Shown: one piece after another, positions 8,663 through 17,731 of the stretch
Numbering within the stretch: position 1 is the stretch's first letter
Layout: each line of letters opens with the position of its first letter
Assembly: GCA_014268975.2 (NCBI GenBank)
Contig: CP077096.1
Span: 2,703,501-2,767,500, forward strand
Direction: 5' to 3'
Length of the DNA: 64,000 nt
DNA from: Pseudomonas wayambapalatensis
Lineage (GTDB): Bacteria > Pseudomonadota > Gammaproteobacteria > Pseudomonadales > Pseudomonadaceae
Notes under the pieces: generated by a model
Database searches by the model: none
Told to the model about the DNA's origin: nothing
Seen by the model: only the letters and a program-made list of their open reading frames with translations
Made by a program: the position numbers and the translations under genes

Positions 8663-10912
8663 TCAGGCAAAGGTATGGCGGCTGAGGGGCAGGCTGCGTG
8701 CGCGTTGGCCGGTCAGCCGCGCCACGGCGTTGGCCACCGCTGGTGCCACTGCCGGCAGCGGCGGCTCGCCGATGCCACCCATCTTCGCCCCGCTCTCGAC
8801 GATGCGCACATGCACCCGGGCCATGCGCGATGGCGGCAGGATCGGGTACAGGTCGTAGTTACGCGCACGCGGCATGCCGTTGACCCACACCGCTTCCTCC
8901 ACCAGTGTCTGCGACAGGCCGAGCGCTACGGCGCCGTTGACCTGATGCTCGACGATCGCCGGGTTGACGATGCTGCCCGGGTCGATCGCCTGCCAGATGT
9001 CGTGCACCTTGACCTGGCCGTTCTCGATCGATACTTCGGCAATCACCGCCGCCTCCGAACCGAACGGCGAGGCCATGGCCACGCCGCGGGCCCGCTTGGT
9101 TCCATCTTCGGCGGTGAAGGGGCCACGCTTCCAGCCACCGGACAATTCGCCGACAGCCTGCAGCAGGGTGGTCAGGCGTGGGTTGTCGCGCAACAGATGC
9201 AGGCGCAGCTCGAACGGGTCGTGCCCGCCTTTGTCGGCCAGTTCATCGAGGAACGACTCATAGAAGAAGTCGTTCAGCGAATTACCGACCGAACGCCAGT
9301 AGCCCAGCATGGCAGGGCCCTTCACATAAATTTGCGCGATGCGTTTGTTGGCAATGGCATAGGACTTGCCCGCCAGGCCTTCCACGGCAGTGGGGTCGAT
9401 CTTCTCGCCCTGTTTGCCGGCGATTGCCTCGGTCGGGCCCTCGGTCGCGCTGACCGCTTCGATGGCAACCGGCAGGCCCTTCTCGTCGAGCCCGGCGCGG
9501 AACTTGACCACTGCCACGGGCCGCAGCACGTCACGTACGAACTCTTCCTCGCGGGTCCAGATCAGCTTGACCGGGCGCCCGACCGCCTTGGCCAGGGCAA
9601 TGGCCTGTGGGTAGGGGTTGGCCGAGTCGTACAGGAAGTGGCGCCCGAAGAAACCGCCCAGAAGCGGCGAATGCAGGATGATCTGTTCCTTGGCAAGGCC
9701 GGTGCGCTTGGCGATGTCGTCGCGGAACATGTCCGGCGCCTGGTTGGGCAGCCAGACTTCGAGCGACCCATCGGAATTGAAGCGCGCGAGCGCCGACGGC
9801 GGTTCGAGCTGGCCGTGGTTGAGGTACTGGTTGTGGTAGGTGGCTTCCACCTGGGTCTTGGCCCCCTTGAGCGCAGCCGCTACATCGCCTTCGTTCTCGT
9901 CATCGCGCGCCGGGCCGGTTTGTGCGGCCAGGTGATCGCGATAGGCATCGCTGGAAAAGTCAGCCGGCATCGTGCGTACCTTCGAATCGGCCCCCGGCTC
10001 CTGCCAGTCGACCTGTACCGCCTCCACTGCACGCTTGGCATGCCACCAGCGTTCGGCGACCACCGCCACTGCACCCGGCAGGACATGCACCGAATGCACG
10101 CCCTTCATCGCCTTGACCTGCGCTTCGTTGCGCAGGCCGCCCACCGTCATGCCCAGTCGTGGCGCGTGCTGCACCGCCGCGTGGAGCATGTCGTCGACCT
10201 TGAGGTCGATACTGTACTGAGCCTTGCCGGTGGACTTGTCGTAGGCATCGAGACGGCGTACCGGCTTGCCGATCCAGCGGAACTGGCTGGGATCGCGCAG
10301 CTTGACGCTGGCCGGGTCCGGCACAGGCAGGTCCATGGCGCGCTCGGCCAGGTCGCCATAAGCGACCGAGCGGCCGGAGGCTGCATGCACCACCTTGCCC
10401 GGTTCGGTGCTCAGCTCGCCGACCGGGACTTTCAGGGTGTCGGCACCGGCCTGCAGCAGCATGGCCCTGGCCAGCGCGCCAAGGCGGCGCATGGTTGGGT
10501 AGCTCATGCGTACCGACATGCTGCCGCCGGTGATGCGTAGGCCATTCTCCATCACCACATAGGCTTCGCCAGGTGGTGCGGCATCGATCAGGAAGTGGGC
10601 CGGTTCCACATCCAATTCTTCGCCGACGATCTGCGCCATGGCGGTGAATGTGCCCTGGCCACCTTCCATGAAGGGGCAGAGCAGGCGCACGGTGCCGTCA
10701 GGGCGGATTTCCAGGAATGCCGGCACCTGCGTGCCGCGCTCTGCGGTCACCGCGGTGGCGGCCTGGACCCGGGCCGAGCCGATCGGCAAGCCAAAGCCGA
10801 TCACCAGGGCGCCGATGGCGCTCCCCGCAAGAAAGCGCCGACGCGACAGGTTGACCGGCTGATCCAGTTTCAGGTCGCGCAGTTCGGACGGGATGTCGAT
10901 GGGCGAGTTCAT
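8663..10912 (-). CDS. molybdopterin-binding hydroxylase/aldehyde oxidase large subunit (IorB-like)
   Basis: A 749-residue catalytic subunit of the xanthine oxidase family, of the shorter isoquinoline 1-oxidoreductase beta-subunit type. A twin-arginine signal (SRRRFLAG, residues 23-30, then a hydrophobic stretch) indicates folded export to the periplasm. Cofactor-binding motifs include GGFFGRHFLYD, LEPPSA and the C-terminal GGIGEPPLPA, whose glutamate is the expected catalytic base. Its ATG overlaps the stop of the 2Fe-2S subunit gene (ATGA, 10910-10914). The substrate is unknown; related enzymes oxidise N-heterocycles or aldehydes. Confidence 0.9.
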   Translation of the reverse strand: MNSPIDIPSELRDLKLDQPVNLSRRRFLAGSAIGALVIGFGLPIGSARVQAATAVTAERGTQVPAFLEIRPDGTVRLLCPFMEGGQGTFTAMAQIVGEELDVEPAHFLIDAAPPGEAYVVMENGLRITGGSMSVRMSYPTMRRLGALARAMLLQAGADTLKVPVGELSTEPGKVVHAASGRSVAYGDLAERAMDLPVPDPASVKLRDPSQFRWIGKPVRRLDAYDKSTGKAQYSIDLKVDDMLHAAVQHAPRLGMTVGGLRNEAQVKAMKGVHSVHVLPGAVAVVAERWWHAKRAVEAVQVDWQEPGADSKVRTMPADFSSDAYRDHLAAQTGPARDDENEGDVAAALKGAKTQVEATYHNQYLNHGQLEPPSALARFNSDGSLEVWLPNQAPDMFRDDIAKRTGLAKEQIILHSPLLGGFFGRHFLYDSANPYPQAIALAKAVGRPVKLIWTREEEFVRDVLRPVAVVKFRAGLDEKGLPVAIEAVSATEGPTEAIAGKQGEKIDPTAVEGLAGKSYAIANKRIAQIYVKGPAMLGYWRSVGNSLNDFFYESFLDELADKGGHDPFELRLHLLRDNPRLTTLLQAVGELSGGWKRGPFTAEDGTKRARGVAMASPFGSEAAVIAEVSIENGQVKVHDIWQAIDPGSIVNPAIVEHQVNGAVALGLSQTLVEEAVWVNGMPRARNYDLYPILPPSRMARVHVRIVESGAKMGGIGEPPLPAVAPAVANAVARLTGQRARSLPLSRHTFA

Positions 10913-11379
10913 CAGACGCTCTCCTTGGCGGCGGGCTGGGCGGCGAGCTCGTGCACCGCGGCGTGGATCGCGTTGTAGGTGCCGCAGCGGCACAGGTTGA
11001 CCATCGCGGCGCTAATCTGCTCGTCGCTCGGTGCTGGCGTGTGCTTGAGCAGGGCGGTCGCGGCCATCACCTGGCCAGACTGGCAGTATCCGCACTGGGC
11101 GACCTGATGTTCGACCCAGGCCGCAACCACGCGCTTGCCCACCGGGTCGGCCTCGATCGCTTCGATGGTGGTCACTTCACGGCCAACCACACCGGCCACC
11201 GGCGTGACACAGGCACGCACCACGTTGCCGTCCACCAGCACCGAGCAGGCGCCACACTGGGCCAGGCCGCAGCCGTATTTGGTGCCGGTCATGCCCAGGT
11301 CATCGCGGATCACCCACAGCAGGGGGGTATCGGCGTCGGCGTCGACCTGATAGGTCTTCTGGTTGATGCGTAGTTCCAT
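10912..11379 (-). CDS. 2Fe-2S subunit of the molybdenum hydroxylase (IorA-like)
   Basis: A 155-residue iron-sulfur protein with both clusters of the family: a plant-ferredoxin type site (C37, C42, C45, C57) and a C-terminal site (C96-x2-C99, C130-x-C132). It shuttles electrons from the molybdenum centre to the cytochrome. It is the first gene of the operon 2Fe-2S subunit, Mo subunit, cytochrome, xdhC, mocA-like. It has no signal peptide of its own and would travel through Tat with the large subunit. ATG 11379 is chosen because the family starts at this point; an upstream in-frame start at 11436 would add 19 residues unlike the family. Confidence 0.9.
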   Translation of the reverse strand: MELRINQKTYQVDADADTPLLWVIRDDLGMTGTKYGCGLAQCGACSVLVDGNVVRACVTPVAGVVGREVTTIEAIEADPVGKRVVAAWVEHQVAQCGYCQSGQVMAATALLKHTPAPSDEQISAAMVNLCRCGTYNAIHAAVHELAAQPAAKESV

Positions 11380-11682
11380 GGCGTTCACCCGCTGATCATC
11401 GGTTGGTGTTTCGTCGTTATAGGCAGGGCAGTGCATCGAGGCAGGGCCCTGGTAGGAATGCCGCGCGCGCAGGAGGCGGGTTCCCGATCTGAAAACTCTA
11501 GACCCTGGTGGACAGGTTTCCTATCCGTCGGGCAGCAGGTTCAGAGAATCAGGCAAGAAATCAGGTGGATTGCGCTAGTGACAGGACTGGGCGGCTGCAT
11601 CGCGCGGCGAGCCGTCGGTAAAAGCGCCGACATCGATCACGGATGTCGGCATCAGGCCAGTTGAACCAGGGGCCCGCGTTCG

Positions 11683-12012
11683 TTATCGGCGCGCGACGGC
11701 GTGATGGACGCACTGTTCGTAGTAGGTCTGCTTGATGGCGTTCGGCGGCAGGCGTGAGCTGCTGCTGTAGGTTTGCTCGGTGATGCCGAACGCCGTCATG
11801 CGCATCCAGGGTTTGGCGAAGCGCCGCACTTGCAGTTTCTTGCGCTGCGCATAGAGCGTCACCCCGGAGAGCTTGGCATGCTGCGCGTCGGCGGCGATCT
11901 GCGCGCCCCAGCCACACACGCTGCGATCGTTCTGGCTCAGCGGCCTGGCCTGGGCGCCGAATGCGGTGACCACCAGTACGCAGCTGGCCAGGGTTGCTAG
12001 AAATACCCGCAT
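11683..12012 (-). CDS. small exported protein of unknown function
   Basis: A 109-residue protein with a clear signal peptide (MRVFLATLASCVLVVTAFGAQA, cleavage near ARP). The mature part is basic and has cysteines in VCGWG and YEQCVHH that could form a disulfide. I do not recognise the family. It stands alone, 75 bp beyond the DUF998-like gene on the same strand, with a 303-bp gap to the Mo hydroxylase operon on its other side. That gap (11380-11682) contains no gene that I can support and should hold the operon's promoter. Confidence 0.6.
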   Translation of the reverse strand: MRVFLATLASCVLVVTAFGAQARPLSQNDRSVCGWGAQIAADAQHAKLSGVTLYAQRKKLQVRRFAKPWMRMTAFGITEQTYSSSSRLPPNAIKQTYYEQCVHHAVARR

Positions 12013-12086
12013 GTTGCTGTCCTAAGCGTCTGAAGAAAAAGGGAGTTTGCCTTCGCTTTGAACGCCTGGGGGCCAGCAATTTGCCG

Positions 12087-12737
12087 TCAGACGACAAGCA
12101 GCTTTGTCGGGCAGGAGGTGGGCAGGCGCAAAGAGAACCAAGCCAGCCCAGCAACCCAGAGCACCGCCACGCCGTAGTTGATTCGTTGATAGAGACCGAA
12201 GAGCTGGCCTGTTTCGGCTGCCCGTGCCATCAACGCCACCGTGCCGATGGAGAACACCACACAAAGCAGGGAGCCAATGGCGAGCAGCCGTGAATCACCC
12301 ATGCGCAGTGCCAGCCAGACCCACAGCAGGCTGGCCAGGGTCAACGACAGGAACATCAGCAGACCGCTGAGGTTATGCATGTGCTGGGAGAACGAAGGCT
12401 CTGTGGGGGTGCAACCTGGGTCGCAGGCGAATACCCCAGTCCCCAGGCTTGCAACACCGTGCAACAGCACCAACAGCGCGCTCGCCAGGGCGACGTTCGA
12501 GTGACGCCAGCGACGGGCCAGCCCCCAGGCGAACAAGGCAAACAGCAGTGCCAATGGGAAGTTGTTGACCCAGGGCGAGAATGCCGCGGTCGGTGCGCCT
12601 GTCGCCCCGAGCTGGCTCAAGGCCTGCTGCAGGTGCTGGTAACCGGGGTAAGCCTGAGCGGTGAGCCAAACCCCCAGCAGCAACCAGAGTGGGATGAACA
12701 GGCCGGTGGTGAGCAGGGCTCGGTCGAGTTTCGTCAT
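12087..12737 (-). CDS. DUF998-family integral membrane protein
   Basis: A 216-residue protein with about six hydrophobic segments. The arrangement (first helix, then HLQQALSQLG, FACDPGC before HMHNLSG, and a final helix pair) matches DUF998 proteins, which are of unknown function. ATG 12737 is preferred to the longer frame from 12758, since it puts the first membrane helix about ten residues from the start. No partner genes suggest a role. Confidence 0.7.
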   Translation of the reverse strand: MTKLDRALLTTGLFIPLWLLLGVWLTAQAYPGYQHLQQALSQLGATGAPTAAFSPWVNNFPLALLFALFAWGLARRWRHSNVALASALLVLLHGVASLGTGVFACDPGCTPTEPSFSQHMHNLSGLLMFLSLTLASLLWVWLALRMGDSRLLAIGSLLCVVFSIGTVALMARAAETGQLFGLYQRINYGVAVLWVAGLAWFSLRLPTSCPTKLLVV

Positions 12738-12828
12738 AAGATGCCTTCCTTGGGCCATGCCGCGACATCTGGCGGCACGTGAACCCGCACACTACAGGCC
12801 TCGGCGGGCGGTTCGCCAGCCGTTTCGC

Positions 12829-13644
12829 TCAGCGGCCGGTCCCCAGCATCACTACCAGCACGCAGGCCAGCAGTGCCAGGTAGGCCCGCGCATGCAGGGT
12901 ATCGCTCAGGCGCCCCAGCAGCGGCGCCGCCAGGTGCATGCCGAGCCAGGCGCCTGCGGCCATTGCCAGTGCCGCACGCAGGTCGATGTAGCCCAGCAGG
13001 CCCGTGCCCAGGTCCGTTCCCGGAGTCGGCACCAAGGCATACACCAGGGTCGCGGCCAGCGCCATGGGCAGTGACAGCGGGTTGGCCATGGCGGTGGCGG
13101 TGCTCATGCTGGCGCCCCGCCTGCGCATCAGCGGCACGGTCATCACACTGCCGCCGACTCCCAGCAGCGCTGCCAGTGCGCCGATCGGCAGGCCGGCGAG
13201 GGTGGCCGCTGCCTTGCCCAGCGGCGCCGGGCGGTGGTTGTCAACGCGCATGAAGCCTGGACGCAGCCATGCATCGAGCAGGCTCAGCAACAGGTAGCCG
13301 ATGAATAGCCAACGCAGCCAGGTGCTGTCCAGGTACAGGGCGGCCCAGGCGCCAGCCAGTGCCCCCAGCGCGATGGCCGGCGCCAGAGGGCGTACCAGGT
13401 CCCAGCGCAGCGTGCCGGCGCGCTGGTGCCGCCAGGTGGCCAGGGCGCTGCTGAAGATCATCACCATGGCAGAGGTGGCCACGGCGATCTGCATGGCGTG
13501 CAGTGCCACCGGGGAGCCCGCCGCGTGGCTGGTGAGCAGCAATGCGTAGAGCAAGGGCACAGCGAAGAAACCGCCGCCGAAGCCGAACAACAGCGTGGTG
13601 ACGCCAGCGCACACGCCGAAGACACCGAGCAGGGGGTACAGCAT
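12829..13644 (-). CDS. TauE/SafE-family anion exporter
   Basis: A 271-residue membrane protein with a duplicated hydrophobic architecture of about eight segments, GVCAGVTTLLFGFGGGFFAVPLL at the start and GLPIGALAALLGVGGSVMTVPLM in the second half. These paired glycine-rich motifs define TauE/SafE (COG0730) permeases, which export sulfite, sulfoacetate or related small anions. It is divergent from the AraC-type gene at 13753 with a 108-bp shared promoter region, so that regulator probably controls it. Confidence 0.82.
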   Translation of the reverse strand: MLYPLLGVFGVCAGVTTLLFGFGGGFFAVPLLYALLLTSHAAGSPVALHAMQIAVATSAMVMIFSSALATWRHQRAGTLRWDLVRPLAPAIALGALAGAWAALYLDSTWLRWLFIGYLLLSLLDAWLRPGFMRVDNHRPAPLGKAAATLAGLPIGALAALLGVGGSVMTVPLMRRRGASMSTATAMANPLSLPMALAATLVYALVPTPGTDLGTGLLGYIDLRAALAMAAGAWLGMHLAAPLLGRLSDTLHARAYLALLACVLVVMLGTGR

Positions 13645-13752
13645 GATCGTCAGCCTTTATTGAGAGAGTGGAGGTGCAGGGTAGGAGGACGAGGGCTGGC
13701 CAGCATTCGAACATTGGCCAATAATCCGTGCGTTTAAGCCATGGAGGCTCCG

Positions 13753-14532
13753 ATGCGTAATGTGCCGCTGTTCCAGGTCGATGCCACGCCGCGCCCGGTG
13801 TTGGCGATCGCCACCGATTACCCGCCCGACACGCTATTGCCACGGCATGTGCACCGGCGTGCTCAGTTCCTCTATGGCATGAGCGGGTTGATGGAAGTCC
13901 TGACCGACGATGGCGCCTGGGTCATCCCGCCCTACAGCGGTGTGTGGATTCCGCCCGGCAAGCCCCATCAGGTACTGATGCGCGGCGTGAGCACGCGCAG
14001 CCTTTACATCGAGGCCGTTGCGGCGCCGAGGCTGGGGCAGGCCTGCGAAGCGCTGCTGGTCACGCCGCTGCTGCATCAGTTGCTGCTGGCCAGTGCCGAA
14101 CTGCCTGCGCTGTACGACCCACAAGGGCGCGATGGCCAACTGGTCGGCTTGATCCTGCATGAGTTGCGCAGCGCCGAGCGCCTGCCGCTGTTCGCGCCGA
14201 TGCCAGGGGAGCCGCGTCTGGCGCAATTGTGCCTGGCGTTTCTCGCGGCGCCGTCGATCAGCACTACGGCCGAGGCCTGGGCGATACACCTGAACTGGAG
14301 CCCTCGGACGTTCAGCCGACGCTTTCGCGAGCAGACCGGGCTGTCGTTCGGTCAATGGCGCCAGCAAGCCTGCCTGATGGCAGCCGTCACGCGACTGGCA
14401 GCGGGTGAGGCGGTCACCCGGGTTGCCCTCGACCTCGGGTATGACAGCCCCAGTGCGTTTTCCAGCATGTACCGCAGGGTCATGGGCGAGGCGCCGTCGG
14501 CGGTTCGGCAAAAGGCATTGGCGGCGAGATGA
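13753..14532 (+). CDS. AraC-family regulator with N-terminal cupin
   Basis: A 259-residue regulator. The N-terminal half is a cupin-like sensor (LPRHVHRRAQFLYGMSG and WVIPPYSGVWIPPGKPH); the C-terminal 100 residues carry the two helix-turn-helix units of AraC/XylS proteins (WAIHLNWSPRTFSRRFREQTG and ALDLGYDSPSAFSSMYRR). ATG 13753 is chosen for the GGAGG five bases upstream. It is divergent from the TauE/SafE gene, which is its likely target. The effector is unknown. Confidence 0.85.
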   Translation: MRNVPLFQVDATPRPVLAIATDYPPDTLLPRHVHRRAQFLYGMSGLMEVLTDDGAWVIPPYSGVWIPPGKPHQVLMRGVSTRSLYIEAVAAPRLGQACEALLVTPLLHQLLLASAELPALYDPQGRDGQLVGLILHELRSAERLPLFAPMPGEPRLAQLCLAFLAAPSISTTAEAWAIHLNWSPRTFSRRFREQTGLSFGQWRQQACLMAAVTRLAAGEAVTRVALDLGYDSPSAFSSMYRRVMGEAPSAVRQKALAAR

Positions 14533-14553
14533 AAACCCTGGCGGATGTATGTG

Positions 14554-14570
14554 ATCGTACAACTGCATGA
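14554..14570. promoter_or_regulatory. putative GntR operator upstream of its own gene
   Basis: The segment ATCGTACAACTGCATGA lies 42 bp before the GntR start at 14613. It shares ATCGTACAACT and GCA.GA with a stronger palindrome in front of kdgD at 23432-23450. A regulator's own promoter and that of the catabolic operon sharing a site suggests autoregulation. Seen by eye; the second half-site here is weaker. Confidence 0.5.
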
Positions 14571-14612
14571 GCTATGATGACGGCTGTCTTTTCACGATGA
14601 AACGTACAGGGC

Positions 14613-15362
14613 ATGACAGAGCAGCAACTACAGGCACGTACCCGACGCAAACCGCGCAGTCTGGCGCAGGAACTGGTCACGGTGCTGACCGAACGTATTC
14701 GCAGCGGCCAACTCAAGCGTGGCGACAAACTGCCGACCGAATCGCAGATCATGGTCGAGGAGGGCGTCAGCCGCACGGTGGTGCGTGAGGCGATCTCGCG
14801 GCTGCAGGCGGCCGGCCAGGTGGAGACCCGCCACGGCATTGGCACCTTTGTGCTCGACGCGCCGAGCACCGGCGGTTTCCGTATCGACCCGGCGACCATC
14901 GTGACCCTGCGCGAGGTGCTGGCGGTACTGGAGTTGCGCATCGCCCTGGAGATCGAGTCGGCCGGGCTTGCCGCCCAGCGTCGCAGCGATGAACAACTGA
15001 CCGGCATGCGTGCTGCGCTCGACGAGCTCAACGAAAGTGCCGCGCATGCCTCCGATGCGGTCTCGGCGGATTTCCAGTTCCACCTGCGCATCGCCCAGGC
15101 CAGTGGCAATCATTATTTCGCTGACATCATCAATCACCTGGGTACCAGCATCATTCCCCGCACCCGGCTCAATTCGGCGCGCCTGGCCCACGATGACCAG
15201 GCCCATTACCTGAGCCGCCTGAGCCATGAGCACGAGGCCATCTATGAAGCCATTGCCCGACGCGACAGCGAAGGAGCGAAAATGGCCATGCGCCTGCACC
15301 TGAGCAACAGCCGCGAGCGGCTGCGCCAGGCGCATGAGGCGGCTGAGGCACAGGGGGGCTGA
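14613..15362 (+). CDS. GntR-family regulator, FadR subfamily (FCD), probable aldarate regulator
   Basis: A 249-residue regulator with a winged helix at the N-terminus (LKRGDKLPTESQIMVEEGVSRTVVREAISRLQAAGQVETRHG) and an all-helical FCD effector domain behind it. FCD domains bind carboxylic acids, often with a metal; histidines and aspartates suited to this are present in the C-terminal half. In P. putida a GntR gene accompanies the galactarate/glucarate operon, and a matching operator occurs before both this gene and kdgD. I therefore infer that it controls kdgD-gudP-garD-dehydrogenase, although a reductase gene lies between. Confidence 0.85.
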   Translation: MTEQQLQARTRRKPRSLAQELVTVLTERIRSGQLKRGDKLPTESQIMVEEGVSRTVVREAISRLQAAGQVETRHGIGTFVLDAPSTGGFRIDPATIVTLREVLAVLELRIALEIESAGLAAQRRSDEQLTGMRAALDELNESAAHASDAVSADFQFHLRIAQASGNHYFADIINHLGTSIIPRTRLNSARLAHDDQAHYLSRLSHEHEAIYEAIARRDSEGAKMAMRLHLSNSRERLRQAHEAAEAQGG

Positions 15363-15497
15363 TCGACCCATTGGCTTGAATGCGGGCCCATGACTATTTC
15401 TTGAAGAGAAATAATCAATTGCCACCTGCACTGATTCTAAGGGTCGGGCGAATGAGTAAGGATTGATACACCCTCACTCAACCGCCCAGGTGCCACC
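15363..15497. other. intergenic region between the GntR gene and the flavin/iron-sulfur reductase
   Basis: This 135-bp gap is AT-richer around 15395-15420 (TATTTCTTGAAGAGAAATAATC, in part a weak palindrome) and probably holds the promoter of the gene at 15498. No gene or terminator was recognised. Confidence 0.3.
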
Positions 15498-17549
15498 ATG
15501 AACAAGCCTACGTCGGACCTCAAGCCCTCGCCATGGCACGACGGCGAGCTTGCGCTGCAACGCAGCGTCGGCGCGGTCGAACGCATGGTGGGGACCGGCA
15601 AGGTGCAGATGTCGCGCGACTTCATGCCCGACCAGCACCGCGAGTTCTATGCCCAACTGCCTTTCGTGGTGCTCGGCAGCGTCGATCCGCACGGCAATCC
15701 GTGGGCAACGCTGCGCACCGGCCAGCCCGGCTTCATGCAATCCCCCGATCCGCGTCGGCTGCTGCTGGACCTGCCCCGTGAGCCCGCCGATCCCGCCGAT
15801 GCCGGGCTGGAGGACGGTGACGGCGTGGGCATGCTCGGCATCGAGTTGCACACCCGCCGACGCAATCGCCTGAACGGCTTCGTGCGCCGGGCAGACGACA
15901 GCGGTTTTACCATCGAGCCGACCCAGTCCTATGGCAACTGCCCGCGCTATATCAATCTGCGCCGCTATGTCTTCGATGACAGCACACCCGGTGAGCCCTG
16001 CGAGTCTACCGAGCTGAGCGCAGCGGACCGTGCCGTGGTGGCCGCCGCTGATTCCTTCTATGTTGCCTCGTATGTGGTGCGCGATGGCGTGCGCCAGGTG
16101 GATGTCTCGCACCGCGGCGGCAAGCCAGGCTTTGTCCACATCGACGCCGACGGCACGCTGAGCGTCCCTGATTTCAATGGCAACCTGTTCTTCAACACTC
16201 TGGGCAACATGCTGCTCAACCCCCGTGCCGGGCTGGTGTTCGTCGACATGCGCAGCGGCGACCTGCTGCAGATGACCGGGCGTACCGAGGTGATCGTCGA
16301 CGATCCACAGACACTGGCCTTCATCGGCGCCGAGCGCATGTGGCGGTTTTACCCCGAGCGGGTCGTGCGCCGACCGGGAGGGTTGGCGCTGCGCTGGGTC
16401 GACATGGATGACGGCATCTCGCCCAATGTGTTGATGACCGGTAGTTGGGAGGACATGCAGGCGCGCCTGAAAGCCGCTGCATTGCAGCAAAGCTGGCGTC
16501 CGTACCGGGTAACGCAGATCGTCGACGAGAGCGAGCACATCCGTTCGTTCCACCTGGCGCCCGACGATGGTTTGGGCTTGCCGGTGCGCCAGGCGGGGCA
16601 GCACCTGCCGATCCGAGTACGGTTGCCTGGAGAGGAGGCGCCATTGGTGCGCACCTACACCTTGTCTGGCGCGCCGGCGGACGATGCGCTGCGCATCAGC
16701 GTCAAGCGTGAGGGTGTGGTCTCTCGGCACCTGCATGAGCAGGTCAGGGTCGGTGACCTGATCGAGGCGCGTGCGCCGGCTGGAGCCTTCACCCTCGATG
16801 CTGCGGTACGCCGGCCCGTGGTGCTGCTGGCTGCGGGCGTGGGGGTGACCCCGGCACTGGCCATGGCGAGGCACCTGGTCAATGAGGGACGGCGTACACG
16901 CTACGCCCGGCCTGCCTGGGTGTTCCAATCGGCGTCGAACCGGGCGCAACTGGCCTTTGCCAGCGAGTTTGCCGCGTTGGTGGCAGCCTCCGAAGGCAAA
17001 CTCAGGCATATGCGCCTGCTCAGCGATGCTCGCGGTGCGGTCGCAGGTGAGGACTATGAGCGCGAGGGGCGCCTGGGCGTCGATCTGCTGCGCGAGGTGC
17101 TGCCTTTCGATGACTACGACTTCTACCTGTGCGGGCCGCAGGGTTTCATGCAACAGATGTACGACGGCCTGCGCGCACTGGATATCAACGATGCACGGAT
17201 CCACGCCGAAGCCTTCGGCCCATCGAGCCTGCGCCGCACGCGCAACGAGCAGCAGGCCGCGCCGGCCTTGCCGGCGGTGGCCGCTGAGTCGGTTGCGGTG
17301 ATGTTCATGGACTCGGCGAAAGAGGCGCGCTGGACGGGAGATGGCTCGCTGCTGGAGCTGGCCGAACAGCGTGGCCTTGAGCCGCCTTTTGGCTGCCGTG
17401 GCGGGTCGTGCGGAAGCTGTCGGACCCGCGTGCTCAAAGGGGCGGTTACCTATGCCGAGACACCGGAGTTCGCCGTGGCGCAGGACGAGGCGTTGATCTG
17501 CTGCGCCATGCCGGCCGACGGATCCGGTCCCTTGCATCTGGCGTTGTGA
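15498..17549 (+). CDS. PNPOx-like domain / ferredoxin-NAD(P) reductase / 2Fe-2S fusion oxidoreductase
   Basis: A 683-residue multidomain enzyme. Residues about 1-310 resemble the split-barrel pyridoxamine-phosphate-oxidase flavin fold (LPFVVLGSVDPHGNPWATLRTG). Then follows a ferredoxin-reductase module with the flavin motif RTYT at 385-388, the NAD(P)-binding AAGVGVTPALAMARH and YLCGPQGFM. The C-terminus is a plant-type 2Fe-2S domain with C633, C638, C641 and C668 or C669. The C-terminal part resembles NADH oxidoreductases that feed electrons to oxygenases or hybrid-cluster proteins. It separates the GntR gene from the aldarate operon, whose genes run convergently. The electron acceptor is unknown. 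Confidence 0.85.
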   Translation: MNKPTSDLKPSPWHDGELALQRSVGAVERMVGTGKVQMSRDFMPDQHREFYAQLPFVVLGSVDPHGNPWATLRTGQPGFMQSPDPRRLLLDLPREPADPADAGLEDGDGVGMLGIELHTRRRNRLNGFVRRADDSGFTIEPTQSYGNCPRYINLRRYVFDDSTPGEPCESTELSAADRAVVAAADSFYVASYVVRDGVRQVDVSHRGGKPGFVHIDADGTLSVPDFNGNLFFNTLGNMLLNPRAGLVFVDMRSGDLLQMTGRTEVIVDDPQTLAFIGAERMWRFYPERVVRRPGGLALRWVDMDDGISPNVLMTGSWEDMQARLKAAALQQSWRPYRVTQIVDESEHIRSFHLAPDDGLGLPVRQAGQHLPIRVRLPGEEAPLVRTYTLSGAPADDALRISVKREGVVSRHLHEQVRVGDLIEARAPAGAFTLDAAVRRPVVLLAAGVGVTPALAMARHLVNEGRRTRYARPAWVFQSASNRAQLAFASEFAALVAASEGKLRHMRLLSDARGAVAGEDYEREGRLGVDLLREVLPFDDYDFYLCGPQGFMQQMYDGLRALDINDARIHAEAFGPSSLRRTRNEQQAAPALPAVAAESVAVMFMDSAKEARWTGDGSLLELAEQRGLEPPFGCRGGSCGSCRTRVLKGAVTYAETPEFAVAQDEALICCAMPADGSGPLHLAL

Positions 17550-17569
17550 TAGCAAACTGTCTCTTCGAT

Positions 17570-17620
17570 TGGACTGCCCCCAACAAGTTGGACACAAATC
17601 CAACCCTTGGGGGCAGTCCA
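17570..17620. mobile_element. 51-bp nested palindrome with IS3-like ends (possible MITE or terminator)
   Basis: The 14-bp arms TGGACTGCCCCCAA (17570-17583) and its exact complement (17607-17620) enclose a second 6-bp stem GTTGGA/TCCAAC (17587-17592 and 17599-17604). Read inward, each end gives TGGACTGCCCCCAA followed within a few bases by GTTGGA. That resembles the terminal repeats of IS3-family elements of the IS150 type, which I recall as TG.ACTGC.CCC followed by GTTGGAC. No transposase or clear target duplication is present. It lies 20 bp behind the reductase stop and could act as its terminator. Confidence 0.5.
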
Positions 17621-17623
17621 CCC

Positions 17624-17723
17624 TGTGGGAGCGGGCTTGCCCGCGAACACGGGCGTAGCCCGTGCCAGGCAGCGCGGTATCTTTTTCGCGGGCAAGTCGC
17701 AGCGGCGAACCGCCGCTCCTACA
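17624..17723. repeat. REP-type repeat doublet
   Basis: Two REP units face each other: TGTGGGAGCGGGCTTGCCC at 17624 and, inverted, TTCGCGGGCAAG followed by the CAGCGGCGAACCGCCGCTCC stem ending near 17723. Between them lies a small hairpin CACGGGC-GTA-GCCCGTG (17648-17664). The same doublet recurs at 29093-29180. Such elements are common between P. putida genes, here between two converging genes. Confidence 0.8.
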
Positions 17724-17731
17724 AGCGCGCG

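Noticed and set aside
8366..10540. 724-codon plus frame opposite the molybdenum subunit gene
   Set aside because: Shadow of the Mo subunit, whose Tat signal and cofactor motifs are clear.
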